Source: CAYVTD01 sp964454445
GTDB taxonomy: Bacteria; Bacteroidota; Ignavibacteria; Kapaibacteriales; UBA2268
Length of the DNA stretch: 64,000 nucleotides
Direction of reading: 5' to 3'
NCBI GenBank assembly: GCA_964454445.1
Contig: CAYVTD010000009.1
Coordinates: 1 to 64,000 of the forward strand
Below the pieces are notes generated by a model. The model was not told the DNA's origin. It did no database searches and saw nothing but the letters and a program-made list of their open reading frames with translations. Below, piece by piece: positions 37,241-47,134 of this stretch (positions within the stretch are counted from its first letter, which is position 1; each line of letters starts with the position of its first letter). Position numbers and translations under genes: made by a program.

Positions 37241-38650
37241 ATGAATGAAGGTCGGATTGTTCAGGTAATCGGTCCCGTCGTTGACGTGGAATTTTCACAG
37301 GGAAAGATCCCCGCAGTTTTGAATTCACTCGAAATAAAAATGAATTCTCCGGAAACAGGCGCTGAAAGCACCTTAATATGCGAAGTGCAGCAGCATCTTG
37401 GAGAAGACCGTGTCCGTTCAGTGGCAATGGATACCACAGATGGCTTGGTAAGAGGTATGACAGTTGTTGATACTGGTGGACCGATTACCGTACCTGTTGG
37501 TCCTCCTGTTCTTGGCAGAATGATCAATATAACAGGTGGTGAAATCGATGGTCAAGGACCGATAAATGCTGACAATAGATGGTCAATCCACCGCCCCTCT
37601 CCCGATTTCTCCACTTTAAGCACTAACAAGGAAATGTTCGAGACTGGTATAAAAGTTATCGACTTAATCGAGCCTTTTACTAAAGGTGGTAAGACTGGAC
37701 TATTTGGAGGTGCTGGCGTTGGCAAGACAGTTATTATTCAAGAGCTTATCCACAACATAGCCAAGCATCATGGTGGACTTTCGGTTTTTGCCGGTGTGGG
37801 CGAGCGTACACGTGAGGGCAATGATCTTTACCTCGAAATGAAAGAATCTGGCGTTATCGACAAAACAGCACTTGTGTTTGGTCAAATGAACGAACCTCCG
37901 GGAGCTCGTTCCCGCGTAGCTTTGTCGGCATTGACACTAGCCGAATTCTTCCGCGATATTGAAGGCAAGGATGTGCTTTTATTTATTGATAATATTTTTA
38001 GATTTATCCAAGCTGGTTCGGAAGTGTCTGCACTTCTCGGCAGGATGCCCTCTGCAGTTGGTTATCAACCAACACTCGCCACGGAACTTGGTATCTTGCA
38101 AGAAAGAATTGCTTCGACAACAAAAGGGTCAATCACATCGGTACAAGCAGTTTATGTTCCCGCTGACGACTTGACCGATCCCGCTCCGGCAAACACATTT
38201 ACCCACCTTGACGCTAAAACGGTGCTTGCCCGCGAAATTGCTTCGCTTGGTCTGTATCCGGCTGTGGATCCTTTGGATTCGTCTTCCCGTATTTCCGACC
38301 CAAATATCATCGGTGTTGACCATTATGAAGTCTCTATGCAAGTTAGAAAAGTTTTGCAGACATACAAAGATCTTCAAGACATTATTAATATTCTTGGTAT
38401 GGACGAACTTTCTGATGACGACAAGATGACAGTCTATCGCGCTAGAAAGGTTCAGAAATTTTTCTCTCAGCCATTCTTTGTAGCAGAGCAATTCACCGGT
38501 TTTGCTGGTAAATACGTAAAAATCGAGGATACTATTGCTGGATTTAAGGCAATACTTAATGGTGATTGCGACGAAATACCCGAAGGTTATTTCAGCTATA
38601 CAGGCACAATAGATGAAGTATTCGACAAGGCTAAGAAAGAAGGCGTTTAA
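37241..38650 (+). CDS. atpD: F1F0 ATP synthase subunit beta
   Basis: 469 residues, the usual length. This is the catalytic F1 subunit that makes ATP at the cytoplasmic face of the membrane. Visible are the P-loop GGAGVGKT with Lys162, the Walker B stretch VLLFIDNIFRF, and the signature PADDLTDPAP near residues 310-320. AGAAGG-type ribosome-binding sequence precedes the ATG. It pairs with atpC 60 bp downstream, without the other ATP synthase genes. That split is common in Bacteroidota and Chlorobiota. Confidence 0.97.
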   Translation: MNEGRIVQVIGPVVDVEFSQGKIPAVLNSLEIKMNSPETGAESTLICEVQQHLGEDRVRSVAMDTTDGLVRGMTVVDTGGPITVPVGPPVLGRMINITGGEIDGQGPINADNRWSIHRPSPDFSTLSTNKEMFETGIKVIDLIEPFTKGGKTGLFGGAGVGKTVIIQELIHNIAKHHGGLSVFAGVGERTREGNDLYLEMKESGVIDKTALVFGQMNEPPGARSRVALSALTLAEFFRDIEGKDVLLFIDNIFRFIQAGSEVSALLGRMPSAVGYQPTLATELGILQERIASTTKGSITSVQAVYVPADDLTDPAPANTFTHLDAKTVLAREIASLGLYPAVDPLDSSSRISDPNIIGVDHYEVSMQVRKVLQTYKDLQDIINILGMDELSDDDKMTVYRARKVQKFFSQPFFVAEQFTGFAGKYVKIEDTIAGFKAILNGDCDEIPEGYFSYTGTIDEVFDKAKKEGV

Positions 38651-38710
38651 TTATTTTCAATAATATAAGCAAATCAATAATATTAGCAAAAAATTCGGCA
38701 GAAAGTTATT

Positions 38711-39124
38711 ATGACTCAAGATAAATTATTGGAAATCGAGATAGTAACCCCACAAGAAAAAGTCTTTACCGGGATGGGTAGTTCGGTTTCCTTGCCTGGC
38801 TCGCTAAGCAGTTTCCAGGTGTTGTATAATCATGCTCCGATAGTTTCTACACTCGATCCGGGGATTACAAAAGTACTCGATGAAAGTGGCAATAAGTTCA
38901 TTTTCGCTTCGGGTCCGGGTTTCGCTGAAGTCCGGCAGAATAAAGTAAGTGTGCTAGTCGAAAATGCTTTCAATGTAACAGATATCGACATATCAACCGA
39001 AAAAAAGGAACTCGAGGAAACAAAAAGAACACTCGAGAAAGCCAAATCGAGCGAAGATAAAGAACTTATTAACAAAAAAATCAAGGAAATCAAAAATAAA
39101 ATTAAAGCGGCAGAAACTTTATAA
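38711..39124 (+). CDS. atpC: F1F0 ATP synthase subunit epsilon
   Basis: 137 residues, typical length. The N-terminal beta-sandwich (about 1-85: EIVTPQEKVF, LPGSLSSFQVLYNHAP, FASGPGFAEV) is followed by the two-helix C-terminal hairpin rich in Lys and Glu. Epsilon couples the central stalk to the c-ring and inhibits ATP hydrolysis. It follows atpD and is followed by a terminator, so the two form a bicistronic operon. Confidence 0.95.
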   Translation: MTQDKLLEIEIVTPQEKVFTGMGSSVSLPGSLSSFQVLYNHAPIVSTLDPGITKVLDESGNKFIFASGPGFAEVRQNKVSVLVENAFNVTDIDISTEKKELEETKRTLEKAKSSEDKELINKKIKEIKNKIKAAETL

Positions 39125-39169
39125 TAAAACCATTAGACAAGAAAAAGCTATAACTGCAATAATTTCAAG

Positions 39170-39207
39170 ACAATACCAAGTCCAAGCGATTGGTATTGTT
39201 TTTTTTT
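39170..39207 (+). terminator. Rho-independent terminator of the atpD-atpC operon
   Basis: The perfect stem CAATACCAA/TTGGTATTG (39171-39179 with 39190-39198) closes a 10-base loop and is followed by nine T. It lies 46 bp after the atpC stop. Confidence 0.88.
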
Positions 39208-39271
39208 GATATTCAATAAAATTCAAGTTAATACTTCTATATAAAAATATTTTTATTTTAATATCACGCCC

Positions 39272-40741
39272 ATGAAAACTGAAAAAATAATTGCCGAAGG
39301 ACTTACTTATGACGATGTTCTTCTTGTGCCTCAGTATTCAGAAATTCTTCCAAGAGAAACCAATATAAGAACACGCCTTACTAAATCAATATCGCTAAAT
39401 ATACCTGTCATTAGTGCCGCTATGGACACCGTAACAGAATGTGAAATGGGCATTGCCATTGCTCGCGAAGGTGGACTTGGCGTAATCCATAAAAATATGT
39501 CCATCGAAAAACAAGCAGACCACGTTGATCGGGTCAAGCGTTCTGAAAGCGGTATGATACAAAAGCCAATCAAGCTTACTGCCGGCAAGCTAGTTAAAGA
39601 TGCCCTAGATATTATGTCAAAATTTCATATCTCAGGCATTCCTATAGTGGACGAAGGCGATAGGTTAATAGGTATTATTACAAATCGTGATCTTCGTTTC
39701 GATCCCGACCCGGAAGCTAGAATCGAAGATGTGATGACAAAAACAAATCTGCATACCGCCCCGGTAGGCACAACTATGCAAAAAGCAGAGCGTCTCTTGC
39801 AAAAATATCGTATTGAAAAGCTGCCTGTTGTCGATGAAAACAATGTCCTCCGCGGTCTAATCACTTTCAAAGACATAAAAAAGAAATCCTTGCATCCTAA
39901 TGCTTGCAAGGACAGCTTGGGACGCCTCAATGCCGCTGCCGCGGTAGGTATTGCTCCTGATACAATGGAAAGGGTCGAGGCATTGCTCGAAGCAGGCGTT
40001 GATGCAGTCTTTATTGATACTGCCCATGCCCATACTTTGGGAGTAATCAATACAATCAAACAGATAAAAGCAAAATATCCCGGTTTACAGGTAATAGCCG
40101 GTAATATAGGCACAACCGAAGCGGCTCAGACATTAATAGATGCAGGTGCTGATGGATTAAAAGTCGGTATTGGACCTGGCTCGATATGTACAACAAGAAT
40201 TGTTGCCGGAGTTGGTATTCCACAGTTTACAGCGGTTATGAATGTATCAGCAATCGCTTCGAAATACGGCATCCCAGTGATTGCCGACGGAGGCATAAAA
40301 CAAACAGGTGACGTAGCCAAAGCGATAGGGGCAGGGGCCGACTCGGTTATGATTGGCTCGATGCTTGCCGGACACGAGGAAAGCCCCGGCGAAAAGATGA
40401 TTTACGAGGGTAGAGCATATAAACTATATCGTGGAATGGGATCCATCGGCGCTATGAAAGACGGTTCGGCAGACAGATATTTTCAAGATATGGAAGAAGA
40501 GATTTCTAAACTTGTGCCTGAAGGTATCGAAGGTAGAATTGCATACAAAGGCACTGTTAGCGATACTATCTTTCAGATTATTGGCGGACTACATTCCGCT
40601 ATGGGCTATTGTGGATGCATAGATATTGAAGAAATGAAAACAAAATCGAGATTTATCAGAATGAGCGCGGCTGGTTTGAGAGAATCGCATCCTCACGATG
40701 TTGTTATCACCAAGGAAGCCCCAAATTATTTTGTAAAATAA
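39272..40741 (+). CDS. guaB: Inosine-5'-monophosphate dehydrogenase
   Basis: 489 residues. It oxidises IMP to XMP with NAD+, the committed step of guanine nucleotide synthesis. The (beta/alpha)8 barrel is split by a pair of CBS domains (about 90-205, HISGIPIVDE and YRIEKLPVVDE). Catalytic Cys306 lies in GPGSICTTR; the flap YRGMGSIGAM and the IMP-binding ADGGI are present. It is a single gene with a 130-bp leader after the atpC terminator. Confidence 0.97.
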   Translation: MKTEKIIAEGLTYDDVLLVPQYSEILPRETNIRTRLTKSISLNIPVISAAMDTVTECEMGIAIAREGGLGVIHKNMSIEKQADHVDRVKRSESGMIQKPIKLTAGKLVKDALDIMSKFHISGIPIVDEGDRLIGIITNRDLRFDPDPEARIEDVMTKTNLHTAPVGTTMQKAERLLQKYRIEKLPVVDENNVLRGLITFKDIKKKSLHPNACKDSLGRLNAAAAVGIAPDTMERVEALLEAGVDAVFIDTAHAHTLGVINTIKQIKAKYPGLQVIAGNIGTTEAAQTLIDAGADGLKVGIGPGSICTTRIVAGVGIPQFTAVMNVSAIASKYGIPVIADGGIKQTGDVAKAIGAGADSVMIGSMLAGHEESPGEKMIYEGRAYKLYRGMGSIGAMKDGSADRYFQDMEEEISKLVPEGIEGRIAYKGTVSDTIFQIIGGLHSAMGYCGCIDIEEMKTKSRFIRMSAAGLRESHPHDVVITKEAPNYFVK

Positions 40742-40757
40742 TATATTCTGGATAAAT

Positions 40758-40777
40758 TCTGAATTATTTTATTCAGA
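40758..40777 (+). terminator. Possible weak terminator after guaB
   Basis: A 7-bp perfect stem TCTGAAT/ATTCAGA with a six-base loop lies 17 bp after the guaB stop. The downstream tract is only weakly T-rich, so termination may be partial. Confidence 0.35.
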
Positions 40778-40833
40778 TGATTTCTTATAATATGCCAAAT
40801 TATTTTGTTAAATATTAACTGTTAAGAAAAGCA

Positions 40834-42402
40834 ATGGCTACAAAAGCAAAGACTATTACAAATTCGGAAGCCGAGCAAAGCAATATTCCCCAGACACAAA
40901 AGAAAGCTCCTGCGCCGAAAAAAGCTCCTGCGACAAAAAAAGAATCTAAACCGAAAATGCTTGAAGAAAATTCTCAAGAAATCACTTCTCCCGGATCAGC
41001 CAAGGAAGCAGAACCAGAACAAAAAAAGCAGAAAATTACAATAGCAGAAGAGTTAGCGAGCAATGCCAGGCAAGATGTAACTGGAACAATTGTCGAGCAA
41101 ACTGTAAAAAATGAAAAATCAATTACAGAAAAGAAGAAACCAACAACAAAAAAAATTGAATCCAAGTTGTCTGAAACGAAAATAAAACCAAGCAAGGCAT
41201 CTGCAAAATCAGTTGCTAATGAGCAAACTGATAATATTGCATCAAGTAATGAAACTATCAGCACGAAATCCAAAGAAGAATCGCGGTCAGACAAAAATAA
41301 AGCAAATCTTTATCCAAAACTTGCAGATACTCGCCTCCAACAACTTTGGTTTCAATTCGATGAACTGAAAGTTGAAGCATTGATAATCACCAACCCTAAA
41401 AATGTCAGATACTTGACCAATTTTTCCGGCGAAAATAGCGCTTTGTTTTTAAAAAAAGACAAGAGCTTGATCTTTGTAACCGACAAGCGTTATGAAAAGC
41501 AAATAGAAACAGAGTTATATGCCTTTGATAATTTTAGCAAGTTTATAGCCGAAGATGTCTGGGCTTTTATTAAAAAAAATAAAGCATTCAAAGGTGTGTC
41601 AGCCATCGCATTCGAATCTGACCATCTGTCTTATACCGACGCAGTAAGCATAAGAAACAAGATAAGACCTTTTAAATTCAAGCCGGCTCCGGAGCTAGTC
41701 GAGCGATTTACCATGCCCAAAGCACCGGAGGAACTAAATGCAATTAAAAAGTCAACCGATTTGACCCTTAAAGTTTTTCAAGAAGCTCTGGCATTAGTTA
41801 AATCAGGAGTATCTGAACGCGAACTTGCTATTGAGATTGGTTACATTGGTCGGAAAATGGGTGCTGAAGCATCTGCTTTTGAACCTAAAGTGATTAGCGG
41901 TGAAAACACTTGCTATCCCTGGTCATTGACAAGTAACAGGAAAATAAAGAAAAACGATGTTATCATATTCGATTTTGGCTTCAAGGTAAGCGGATTTGTT
42001 TCGAGAGTAGCTAGGACAGTGGTTTTTGGCAAGCCAACAAAAGAGCAATCAGATACCTACAAGTTGTTGATAGAGGCTTGGAAGAATGCCTTGAAAGGCA
42101 TTTCACCAGGATTAAACGGGACAACAGCCGACGATATGATGCGTTCACTTGCAAAAAAAGCAAAAAAGAAAGATTTTATGCCTCGCATGCTTGGACACGG
42201 CATCGGGCTTGCGGTTGAAGAATTGCCATATATCGAAAAAGGACGTAACGACCAGATAATTCCTGATAGCGCCGTTTTGGTGCTTCAACCAGGAATTTAT
42301 GAAGAAGAAAAATATGGAATGCGAATTGCTGACATTATGAGAGTAACCCATTATGGGGGAGAAGCAGTAAGTCAACCACCAGAGGATATTATTCAAGTAT
42401 AA
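40834..42402 (+). CDS. M24-family aminopeptidase-P-like protein with Lys-rich N-terminal extension, probable pseudoenzyme
   Basis: 522 residues. The first 165 or so are low-complexity, rich in Lys, Ala, Pro, Glu and Ser (KKAPAPKKAPATKK), with no signal peptide. Then come a creatinase N-terminal domain (about 166-300, ALIITNPKNVRYLTNFSGEN) and a pita-bread M24 domain (about 300-522). Against the five metal ligands of E. coli aminopeptidase P, D380 (FDFG) and H455 (GHGIGL) are kept, but the second Asp is R391 (SRVART for .D.TRT), the first Glu is Q485 (LQPGIY) and the second Glu is A499 (RIADI for RIED). The catalytic His (V-H-E) is E462. A dinuclear metal site cannot form, so peptidase activity is unlikely. 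The fold probably serves binding, with the basic tail contacting nucleic acid or an acidic partner (inference). Confidence 0.85.
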   Translation: MATKAKTITNSEAEQSNIPQTQKKAPAPKKAPATKKESKPKMLEENSQEITSPGSAKEAEPEQKKQKITIAEELASNARQDVTGTIVEQTVKNEKSITEKKKPTTKKIESKLSETKIKPSKASAKSVANEQTDNIASSNETISTKSKEESRSDKNKANLYPKLADTRLQQLWFQFDELKVEALIITNPKNVRYLTNFSGENSALFLKKDKSLIFVTDKRYEKQIETELYAFDNFSKFIAEDVWAFIKKNKAFKGVSAIAFESDHLSYTDAVSIRNKIRPFKFKPAPELVERFTMPKAPEELNAIKKSTDLTLKVFQEALALVKSGVSERELAIEIGYIGRKMGAEASAFEPKVISGENTCYPWSLTSNRKIKKNDVIIFDFGFKVSGFVSRVARTVVFGKPTKEQSDTYKLLIEAWKNALKGISPGLNGTTADDMMRSLAKKAKKKDFMPRMLGHGIGLAVEELPYIEKGRNDQIIPDSAVLVLQPGIYEEEKYGMRIADIMRVTHYGGEAVSQPPEDIIQV

Positions 42403-42500
42403 GTATGGCTATATCGCTTTCACCTTTTTGATTATGTGGTGGCGAGAATGTTTAGATTTTTTCTATTTTTTTAAGTTATAACAGACAAATTGGTTTGCTA

Positions 42501-43796
42501 ATGGAGGAGAGAAAAGTTCTTGTTATTGCTTATTATTTTCCACCACTTGGGCTAAGCGGAGTTCAAAGGGTTTTGAAGTTCGTAAAGTATCTGCCCGAAT
42601 TTGGTTGGAAACCGATAGTGCTAACAGCTGCACCCAAGAAGTATTATGCTTATGACGATACTCTCCTCGAAGATATAGATAACGAAAAAATCATAGTATA
42701 TCGAACGGGCAAATTGCCTGATAACACTTCAGAATTAAAACCCCGGAGATTCCCATCATATTTTTTACAAAAGGCAGGCAGGGCTTGGCTGCAAACCATT
42801 TATCAACCTGATAGTAAAATACGTTGGAAAAAAGAGGCGCTTCGCCTGGCAGATAGAATCTTTAAAGAACATAGAATTGATGTAGTTCTTGCAACCGCGC
42901 CACCATTTACCGATTTCCTTATTGCTCGAGAAATCTATAATAAATATCATATACCCTACTTAATAGACTATCGCGATGAATGGATCGATAATCCTTTCCA
43001 TTTCTACGCAACACCATTTCATAAGCTATATAGCATAAAACTCGAACGGGAAGTTATGCAAAGTGCTCAAAAAGCTATTGTTCTTACTCGTTCTGCCAAG
43101 GAGAGATTACTACTGCGTCATCGTTTTGTTTCGCATAATGACGTTATAATAATACCACACGGTTACGACTCCGATGATTTTGCTAGAATAATAAACTGTC
43201 CCTCAGATTCAGAAAACTTTATTGACTATTGCCCTAATCCCGAAAAATTCACAATAACACATTCTGGTCTTTTTCAAGATAATCGTACCCCGAGATATTT
43301 TTTACAGGCATTATCACAGTTTCTCAGCAAAAACAAGGAAGCACGAGAGCACATTGAAGCACGTTTTATTGGTTTGATGCGGAAAAACCACCTTAAATTT
43401 GTTAAAAAATTCAATCTCGAAGATGTCGTAAACATTACAGGATATTTGAATCATAGTCAGACAATAGCCCAGCTTTTAAGTTCAGATGTTTTTTGGTTGA
43501 TGCTCGACGACAATGTTCGCACGCCGGGTAAGCTTTATGAATATTTCGGAGCTAAAAAAACTATGCTCATTTGTGCCCCACAAGGTACGGTTCGCCAGAT
43601 AGCACTCGAGTCGAAAGCCGCTATAAGCTCCGACCCAAAAGATGTTGATGGTATTGAAAAAGCATTAACAGACATCTACCGACTTTGGAAATCAAGGACT
43701 TTGCCTGTGCCGAGCGATGGCTTTGTCAGTCGTTTCAATCGCAAAATCTTAACTGAAGAGCTTGCACGCGAGCTTTCTCTTGCATCTGAAAGATAG
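42501..43796 (+). CDS. Glycosyltransferase family 4-like protein
   Basis: 431 residues from ATG 42501; the frame opens two codons earlier at a TTG. The N-terminal Rossmann domain has the FPPLGLSGVQR loop typical of GT4 enzymes and TAPPFTDFLIA. The linker LIDYRDEWIDNP matches polysaccharide-type GT4 proteins. The C-terminal domain has HSGLFQDNRTP and GKLYEYFGAKK, where the conserved Glu binds the nucleotide-sugar. It is probably a retaining cytoplasmic enzyme acting in cell-surface polysaccharide or glycolipid synthesis; donor and acceptor cannot be told. A GT2 enzyme lies 3 kb away. Confidence 0.85.
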   Translation: MEERKVLVIAYYFPPLGLSGVQRVLKFVKYLPEFGWKPIVLTAAPKKYYAYDDTLLEDIDNEKIIVYRTGKLPDNTSELKPRRFPSYFLQKAGRAWLQTIYQPDSKIRWKKEALRLADRIFKEHRIDVVLATAPPFTDFLIAREIYNKYHIPYLIDYRDEWIDNPFHFYATPFHKLYSIKLEREVMQSAQKAIVLTRSAKERLLLRHRFVSHNDVIIIPHGYDSDDFARIINCPSDSENFIDYCPNPEKFTITHSGLFQDNRTPRYFLQALSQFLSKNKEAREHIEARFIGLMRKNHLKFVKKFNLEDVVNITGYLNHSQTIAQLLSSDVFWLMLDDNVRTPGKLYEYFGAKKTMLICAPQGTVRQIALESKAAISSDPKDVDGIEKALTDIYRLWKSRTLPVPSDGFVSRFNRKILTEELARELSLASER

Positions 43797-43897
43797 AGTA
43801 TAGTTTCATTCTTAAAGTTACTTTTTTCTCTTTTAGTGTTGAATTATAATATTAAATTGATAAAAACATCGTTTAATTGCAGAAGAATATAAGTATT

Positions 43898-44818
43898 ATG
43901 TCATTAGCATCAATGAATAGTAAAACAAGAAATAAAACAAGCGAAACAGAAGAACCTTTCGAAAAGCACGGCAATAGAAACTTGTTGTTACTTGTAGCTG
44001 CCGGAGAAGCCAAACAATATATAATAATTATTCTGTTTCTGCCTTTATTTTTCCATAATACTCTCTTTTCTCAAACTGAGCCAGATACTGCCCAATCGCC
44101 TATCTTTCCAAAGAATTATGGCGTTTTTTTTAACTACAAATTTAATTATCACAGAAACGATCTTCGCCAATTGTCCGATATACCGGATAGTGTGCCTTTT
44201 TTTGCTGATGGAATTTCGCAAGGCTGCGCTATTGGGGTGTTTTATGAACATTTTTTTTCAGAACGGCTTTGTTTGCTTTTGCGGGGAGCTTTTTCACATC
44301 ATCCAGCAGAGATTGCCGGAGAAATATCTTCATTTGAATACATTGATAGAATCGAAACGAATGCTACAATCAGGGAAACGATAGAAGCTGATATTAGTTC
44401 TTTGTTACTCGAGCCGATTTTAAAATTTTATGTCTATGAAGGACTATCTTTAATGGGTGGCATAAGTGCAGGACTGCGAATAAACACTAATTTTAAAAGG
44501 CGCGAGGACATCGTTCAGCCCCCGTCTGGTAATTTTGATAATGGCTCGCGTTCGAGAATTGTTAAGAATGAAAGCGAAACGCGTTACTTCCGCGGTTCTC
44601 TAATTGCTGGGATTGCTTATGATATCCTTGTTGCTTTTAATGGCGAGATTATTGTATCGCCAGAAATATTGTATTCTATCGGCTATTCAGATATTCTTAA
44701 AGGGGTTACCTGGGACAACAATTCGCTTCGCTTCGGCTTGTCGTTGAAATATTCACCATCTTTAGAAAAAAAGAGCAAATTAGAAATAAGAAGTGATGAA
44801 CTAAAGTATTTTAATTAA
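43898..44818 (+). CDS. Outer-membrane beta-barrel protein (hypothetical)
   Basis: 306 residues from ATG 43898; an upstream TTG in frame is less likely. A hydrophobic stretch (about 44-63) ending in LFSQ resembles a cleaved signal peptide, although it is preceded by an unusually long polar segment, so the start may lie further downstream. The mature part alternates aromatic and polar residues (YGVFFNYKFNYH, LKFYVYEGLSLMGGISAGLRIN, LRFGLSLKYSP), as in 8-stranded OmpW/OmpA-like barrels of Bacteroidota. The function is unknown. It sits between the GT4 gene and the sensor kinase in the same orientation. Confidence 0.6.
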   Translation: MSLASMNSKTRNKTSETEEPFEKHGNRNLLLLVAAGEAKQYIIIILFLPLFFHNTLFSQTEPDTAQSPIFPKNYGVFFNYKFNYHRNDLRQLSDIPDSVPFFADGISQGCAIGVFYEHFFSERLCLLLRGAFSHHPAEIAGEISSFEYIDRIETNATIRETIEADISSLLLEPILKFYVYEGLSLMGGISAGLRINTNFKRREDIVQPPSGNFDNGSRSRIVKNESETRYFRGSLIAGIAYDILVAFNGEIIVSPEILYSIGYSDILKGVTWDNNSLRFGLSLKYSPSLEKKSKLEIRSDELKYFN

Positions 44819-44905
44819 ATTGCATTCCTTAAAGATAATATAAATTACTTACTAACATTCTTTATTTTTTTTGTAGTTTTTTTATTTTTCAGTTATTTTG
44901 TCATT

Positions 44906-47131
44906 ATGCGAAAGACAGTTTTCATATTGCTTTTCTTATTAACCACTTCAGTATTGAGGGTGGGAGCAAGTGATTTGGATAGCATTGAAACATCGTTTTT
45001 TAACAAAATAAAAAAAGGGGTAATTAACGAAAGCGAAAGAAAGCAATTTAATGAACTAACACATCTTTATGAAATACAAGATCCGCGAAAAGGGATTGAA
45101 ATGGTATATAAAGTATTGGGTTATTCAATTAAATTTAAAAATGTTTTATTAGAGCACGATTGTTATAATGCGTTAGGTGTATTGTACCTGGAGCTTGATA
45201 TGTACGGCAAGGCTCTGGAAAATTTATTGCTTGCAGACTATTACTACAAGAAAGATTCTAATATTGGCGCAAGCAGTTGGACTCTTATAAATATTGGCAA
45301 TGTTTATTATTTTGTAAAAGAATATAAAAAGGCATTGGGGTATTATCTGCTTGCAAACAAAAATTTCAGAAAGCTATACGGTCGAAGCGAGATATTAGAT
45401 ACCATTAAAGGCACAATAGAAGACAATTATGAAGTTTTTGGAATGTCTGTTGCTTTGAATAATATTGCTCTCTGTTATCGTGAACAAGGTAATTATAAGA
45501 CTGCACTGGTCTATCATAAAAAAGCATTGCGATTGCGTGAGATTATATCTTCAAAGATGGGGATTGCCATTACTTATAACTATATTGGAATTTGCTATTC
45601 GTTGATGAATACTGGAAATCCAATTGATAATTATTACAAGAAAGCTTTAGATATTTTAAGAGATACTTTCAATTTGTCATATTCTGATAAATTTTTTTAT
45701 ATTAATCAATTAGGTCAAACTTATAAAAAAATAGGCGAACTATTTGCAAAAGAAAAAAATTATAAAAAGGCTAGAGTTTATTACGATTCCTCAATAGCTT
45801 GTTTAATAAAACTTGAGTCAAAAAACGAACTTATCCGTTCTTATTTATCATTTTCAAAAGTATTAGCCACATTAGGCAATAAAAAGCTATCAATAGATTA
45901 TGCTCAGAAAGCTCTGCAACTCTCTAATGAAAAAAAATATTATAGTAATTCTATTGTTGCTTTAATACAATTGGTGTCTTTATATAAATCTCTTGGAGAT
46001 TATAAAAAGGCATTGGAATATGCTCGTCAAGAACATGAGATTGATTCTCTACAATTTCAGAATAACAAGTATAGTAGGATTAGAGCGGCTGAAAGAGATT
46101 TTGAGCTTAAGATGCGAACTCAAGACATAATTGATTTAAAAGAATATCAAGAAAAACAAGAGCAAAGCATTTCCGAGCAAAGAACAATAATTGTATTTCT
46201 CATTATCATTTCCCTTGTTGTTTTGATTGTTTTACTGGTAATTTATAATTTTTTCAAGCAAAAGCGCAAGAGTGCCTTAATGCTCGAAAAAAAGAATATT
46301 GCTTTAGCTGAGGTAAACAAAAAATTACAAATTTCCGAAGCAAAACTTGCAGAAATTAACGAGCAACTTAAGCAACAAAACAGGAACCTCGAACAATCAG
46401 AACGAGATCTTACTGAACTTAACAATACTAAAGATAAGTTTTTCAGTATTATTGCCCACGACCTACGTGGTCCAATATCTACTCTAATGCACGTTACCGA
46501 GTTAGTGCATGATTCTTATGATGACATGGCTGAAGAAAAAAAAAAAGACTTTCTGCTTGAAGTAAAAAATTCTGCTGGTGGGCTGTTCAATTTATTAGAC
46601 AATTTACTAGTCTGGTCATACTCGCAAAGAGGAACTATACCTTTCCACCCCAGTAAAATCGAACTGTATCGAATCGTCGAAACTAACTTAAGTGTTCTCA
46701 AGATGTCCGCAGAGAATAAGAATATTGAACTGGTATCGTCAATCGATAAAGATTCGATTATCTTTGCTGATAATAATATGATGACCACGGTTGTCCGCAA
46801 CCTGATTTCCAATGCTATTAAGTTTACTAATGAGGGAGGCAGAATAGAGGTTGGGGCTCGCCGGCTTGAAGATTTTTATGAGGTTTCTGTGAAAGATAGC
46901 GGCGTCGGAATGAGTGAGGAAGTCAGGAGCAAGGTTTTCGAAATTGACAAATCGGCCACAACATTAGGAACTGCAGGCGAAAAAGGCACCGGGCTTGGTC
47001 TTGTAATATGTAAAGAATTTGTAGAAAAAAATGGCGGTTCTATCCGTGTTGAGAGTCAAATTGGCGAAGGATCTTCCTTCGTTTTTACTGTTCCTGCAGC
47101 AAAAGCATTAGATGATTCTGTTTTGGCTTAA
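44906..47131 (+). CDS. TPR-containing sensor histidine kinase
   Basis: 741 residues. A signal peptide (1-21) leads to a periplasmic region of about 7 TPRs (about 50-395), then one membrane helix (about 427-449), a coiled coil (455-505) and a cytoplasmic kinase. Motifs are the H-box FFSIIAHDLRGP with phospho-acceptor His518, the N-box RNLISNAIKF, DSGVGMS (G1) and GTGLGLVICKEF (G2). No receiver domain is fused and no response regulator is encoded nearby, so the partner is unknown. Periplasmic TPRs suggest it senses a protein or glycan ligand (inference). It converges on the GT2 gene with only 3 bp between the two stops. Confidence 0.93.
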   Translation: MRKTVFILLFLLTTSVLRVGASDLDSIETSFFNKIKKGVINESERKQFNELTHLYEIQDPRKGIEMVYKVLGYSIKFKNVLLEHDCYNALGVLYLELDMYGKALENLLLADYYYKKDSNIGASSWTLINIGNVYYFVKEYKKALGYYLLANKNFRKLYGRSEILDTIKGTIEDNYEVFGMSVALNNIALCYREQGNYKTALVYHKKALRLREIISSKMGIAITYNYIGICYSLMNTGNPIDNYYKKALDILRDTFNLSYSDKFFYINQLGQTYKKIGELFAKEKNYKKARVYYDSSIACLIKLESKNELIRSYLSFSKVLATLGNKKLSIDYAQKALQLSNEKKYYSNSIVALIQLVSLYKSLGDYKKALEYARQEHEIDSLQFQNNKYSRIRAAERDFELKMRTQDIIDLKEYQEKQEQSISEQRTIIVFLIIISLVVLIVLLVIYNFFKQKRKSALMLEKKNIALAEVNKKLQISEAKLAEINEQLKQQNRNLEQSERDLTELNNTKDKFFSIIAHDLRGPISTLMHVTELVHDSYDDMAEEKKKDFLLEVKNSAGGLFNLLDNLLVWSYSQRGTIPFHPSKIELYRIVETNLSVLKMSAENKNIELVSSIDKDSIIFADNNMMTTVVRNLISNAIKFTNEGGRIEVGARRLEDFYEVSVKDSGVGMSEEVRSKVFEIDKSATTLGTAGEKGTGLGLVICKEFVEKNGGSIRVESQIGEGSSFVFTVPAAKALDDSVLA

Positions 47132-47134
47132 TAT

